Positions 62,258 to 64,000 of a stretch of 64,000 nucleotides of DNA are shown one piece after another (the stretch's first letter is position 1; each line of letters begins with the position of its first letter). Origin of the DNA: Agromyces archimandritae (GTDB lineage: Bacteria > Actinomycetota > Actinomycetes > Actinomycetales > Microbacteriaceae); contig NZ_CP071696.1 of assembly GCF_018024495.1 (NCBI RefSeq), forward strand, positions 310,001 to 374,000, written 5' to 3'. The position numbers were made by a program, and so were the translations under genes. The notes under the pieces are model-generated. The model was not told where the DNA came from. It searched no databases and saw nothing but the letters and a program-made list of their open reading frames with translations.

Positions 62258-63130
62258 TCAGTTCTCGTAGCGGTCGGGAGCCGGCGGCTCGACGAAGGGC
62301 AGAACCGTTCCCGCCGTGGCGTCCCACGCCTCCTTATAGCTGCCGTCTTCGTACGACTCCTCGAGGACGTCGTTGATCCAGTTGCGGAAGTCGGTGTCGT
62401 CCTTGGCGAGGCCGATGCCGTAGGGCTCCTCGGTGAAGGGCTTGCCGACGACCTTGAACTCTCCCTCGTTTTGGGCGGCGAGGCCCGCGAGGATGACGTT
62501 GTCGGTCGAGACCGCGACGACCTGGCCCGAACGCAGGGGGTCGAGGCACTTCGAGTAGGCGTCGGTGAGCACCGGCTCGGCGCCGATGGCTTCGAGGTTG
62601 TCGGCCGGGGTCGAGCCCGTGACCGAGCAAACCTTCTTGCCGACGAGGTCTTCCTCGCTCTTGATCGAGTCGTCGTCGGCGAGCGTCAGGATCGACTGAC
62701 CGGCCATGTAGTACGGGCCGGCGAACGAGACGACTTCCTTGCGCTCGTCGTTGATCGTGTACGTCGCGACGACGATGTCGACGGTGCCGTTCTCGATGAA
62801 GGGCTCGCGGTTCGCGGAAACCGTCTCCTTCCACTCGATGTCTTCCTCGGGGTCGAGACCGAGGTGCTCGGCGATGATCTTCGCGACCTCGACGTCGAAG
62901 CCCTCCGGCGTGCCCGACGGGCCCATGAGCCCGAAGAGCGCCTGGTCGAACTTGGTGCCGACGGTGATCTTGCCGGCCTCCTGCAGCTTCGCCATCGTCG
63001 AACCGGCCTCGAAGGACGGCTTCTCGCCGCCGTCGCCCGAGCCGCCGTCTCCGCCGTCGCTCGCACAGCCGGCGAGCACGAGCGCAGCCGCCGCGGCGAC
63101 CGCAGCGAGCGCGTACTTCCTGCGCTTCAT
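62258..63130 (-). CDS. gluB: glutamate-binding lipoprotein (GluB)
   Basis: A 290-aa extracellular solute-binding protein (family 3), lipid-anchored. Signal peptide with lipobox LAGC, Cys22 being the acylation site, then a Gly/Asp/Ser linker. GKITVGTKFDQALFGLMGP, GFDVEVAKIIAEHLG and DIVVATYTINDERKEVVSFAGPYY-type segments match glutamate/aspartate binders of Corynebacterium and relatives; the central VCSVTGSTPADNL contacts the ligand carboxylate. The ligand is inferred. Confidence 0.9.
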   Translation of the reverse strand: MKRRKYALAAVAAAAALVLAGCASDGGDGGSGDGGEKPSFEAGSTMAKLQEAGKITVGTKFDQALFGLMGPSGTPEGFDVEVAKIIAEHLGLDPEEDIEWKETVSANREPFIENGTVDIVVATYTINDERKEVVSFAGPYYMAGQSILTLADDDSIKSEEDLVGKKVCSVTGSTPADNLEAIGAEPVLTDAYSKCLDPLRSGQVVAVSTDNVILAGLAAQNEGEFKVVGKPFTEEPYGIGLAKDDTDFRNWINDVLEESYEDGSYKEAWDATAGTVLPFVEPPAPDRYEN

Positions 63131-63188
63131 AGTGATTCTCCTCTTGGTGTAGGTGATACCCGATCGCCGTGGGGGACGGCGACGCGGT

Positions 63189-63977
63189 CTAGTGGGCGAG
63201 GATCTTCGAGAGGAAGTCCTGCGCGCGGTGCGACTTCGGGCGGCTGAAGAACTCGGCCGGGGTCGCCTCTTCGACGATCTGGCCGTCGGCCATGAAGAGC
63301 ACCCGGTCGGCGGCCTTGCGGGCGAAGCCCATCTCGTGGGTGACGACGATCATGGTCATGCCCTGCTCGGCGAGGCCGACCATGACGTCCAGCACCTCGT
63401 TGATCATCTCGGGGTCGAGCGCCGAGGTCGGCTCGTCCATGAGGATGAGCTTCGGGTTCATCGCGAGCGAACGGGCGATCGCGACGCGCTGCTGCTGGCC
63501 GCCCGAGAGCTGTGCGGGCATCTTCTGCGCCTGATTGGCGACGCCGACGCGGTCGAGCAGCTCCATCGCAAGGCGCTCGGCCTCGGCCTTCTTCATGCCC
63601 TTGACCTTGATCGGTGCGAGCGTGACGTTCTCGAGCACCGTCTTGTGGGCGAACAGGTTGAAGGACTGGAAGACCATGCCGACGTCGGCACGGAGCTGCG
63701 CGAGCTCCTTGCCCTCCTCGGGGAGCACCTCGCCGTCGATCGCGATCGTGCCCGAGTCGATGGTCTCGAGCCGGTTGATCGCGCGGCACAGCGTCGACTT
63801 GCCGGACCCGGAGGGACCGATGACGACGACGACCTCGCCGCGGTTGACGACGGTGTTGATGTCGTTCAGCACGTGCAGGTCGCCGTAGTGCTTTTCGACG
63901 TGGTCGATGACGACGAGCGGCTCACCGCGACGAACGGAGATGTTCGACGTGGAAGGCGCCGAGAAGGTGGGCTGCAT
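63189..63977 (-). CDS. gluA: amino-acid ABC transporter ATP-binding protein (GluA)
   Basis: A 262-aa ATPase (from the ATG at 63977) energising uptake. Walker [10 protein letters not shown], the signature [15 protein letters not shown], Walker [15 protein letters not shown] and the switch His in VVTHEMGFA are intact. A GTG two codons upstream is possible, but TATTCT ends 7 nt before the ATG, suggesting a leaderless message. First gene of gluABCD; it lies at the right edge with only 23 bases upstream visible. Confidence 0.92.
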   Translation of the reverse strand: MQPTFSAPSTSNISVRRGEPLVVIDHVEKHYGDLHVLNDINTVVNRGEVVVVIGPSGSGKSTLCRAINRLETIDSGTIAIDGEVLPEEGKELAQLRADVGMVFQSFNLFAHKTVLENVTLAPIKVKGMKKAEAERLAMELLDRVGVANQAQKMPAQLSGGQQQRVAIARSLAMNPKLILMDEPTSALDPEMINEVLDVMVGLAEQGMTMIVVTHEMGFARKAADRVLFMADGQIVEEATPAEFFSRPKSHRAQDFLSKILAH

Positions 63978-63984
63978 GCACACC

Positions 63985-63990
63985 AGAATA
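63985..63990 (-). promoter_or_regulatory. -10 box of gluABCD
   Basis: TATTCT on the minus strand ends 7 nt before the gluA ATG. The -35 would be beyond the window edge. No ribosome site is present. Confidence 0.45.
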
Positions 63991-64000
63991 GGGGACGCCG

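Overview
The window is high-GC DNA from an actinobacterium, most likely a member of the Microbacteriaceae (Micrococcales). The 16S and 23S rRNA sequences and the gene order pyrG-NUDIX-xerD-parA-scpA-scpB-rluB-tyrA-cmk-der point there, as do many GTG starts, long runs of ATGA/GTGA stop-start overlaps, and many genes whose start codon lies 6-8 nt behind a TANNNT box (leaderless transcription). Most genes are on the minus strand.

Region 1 (1-6110). This holds the start of a Wadjet-type anti-plasmid condensin operon, jetA-jetB-jetC, cut by the left window edge so that jetD is not visible. It is followed by a deletion-scarred HxlR-regulator/aldo-keto-reductase pair and a tRNA-Pro(GGG) gene with a terminator. 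Region 2 (6259-10176, plus strand). A quinone-dependent pyruvate dehydrogenase, an MFS drug exporter and a GNAT acetyltransferase.

Region 3 (10173-19521, minus). A complete-looking tetritol (erythritol/threitol) operon: zinc alcohol dehydrogenase, DUF2291 protein, sugar ABC importer (ATPase, permease, binding protein), erythrulose kinase, RpiB-like and TIM-like isomerases, and a DeoR-family regulator. A palindromic operator candidate lies in front of it. The predicted flow is tetritol to L-erythrulose to L-erythrulose 1-phosphate to D-erythrulose 4-phosphate to D-erythrose 4-phosphate.

Region 4 (19770-37170, minus). Core genes: a stand-alone LigD-type polymerase, DUF167, der, cmk, tyrA, rluB, scpB, scpA, parA, xerD, a NUDIX hydrolase, pyrG, recN, nadK, tlyA, a small acidic protein, a HAD phosphatase and a repeat-rich protein with about 17 RDRKPYGD-like units. 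Region 5 (37255-43101, minus). One rRNA operon (16S-23S-5S) with promoter, leader boxes and terminator. Region 6 (43246-46699). tyrS, a divergent SatD-like/membrane protein pair, and a 3-methyladenine DNA glycosylase.

Region 7 (46711-53557, minus). Arginine biosynthesis argC-J-B-D-F-H, every junction close or overlapping, with no argR or argG. Just upstream of argC is a 28-codon ORF with ten arginine codons and its own promoter-like sequence, a candidate leader peptide. Region 8 (53676-57917). A DedA membrane protein and pheS-pheT.

Region 9 (58037-60591). A small accessory island: a secreted 134-aa protein, an intact 1,492-bp ISL3-family insertion sequence with perfect 8-bp target duplications 27 bp upstream of that gene's start, and about 0.6 kb of decayed DNA with an IS5-like transposase remnant and a perfect palindrome. 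Region 10 (60592-63977, minus). A glutamate-type ABC importer (gluA-B-C-D) with a perfect 18-bp hairpin between the binding-protein and permease genes.

No CRISPR array, riboswitch or prophage was seen. The strongest leads are the arginine-rich leader ORF, the Wadjet operon beside tRNA-Pro, the tetritol operon with its operator, and the fresh ISL3 insertion.
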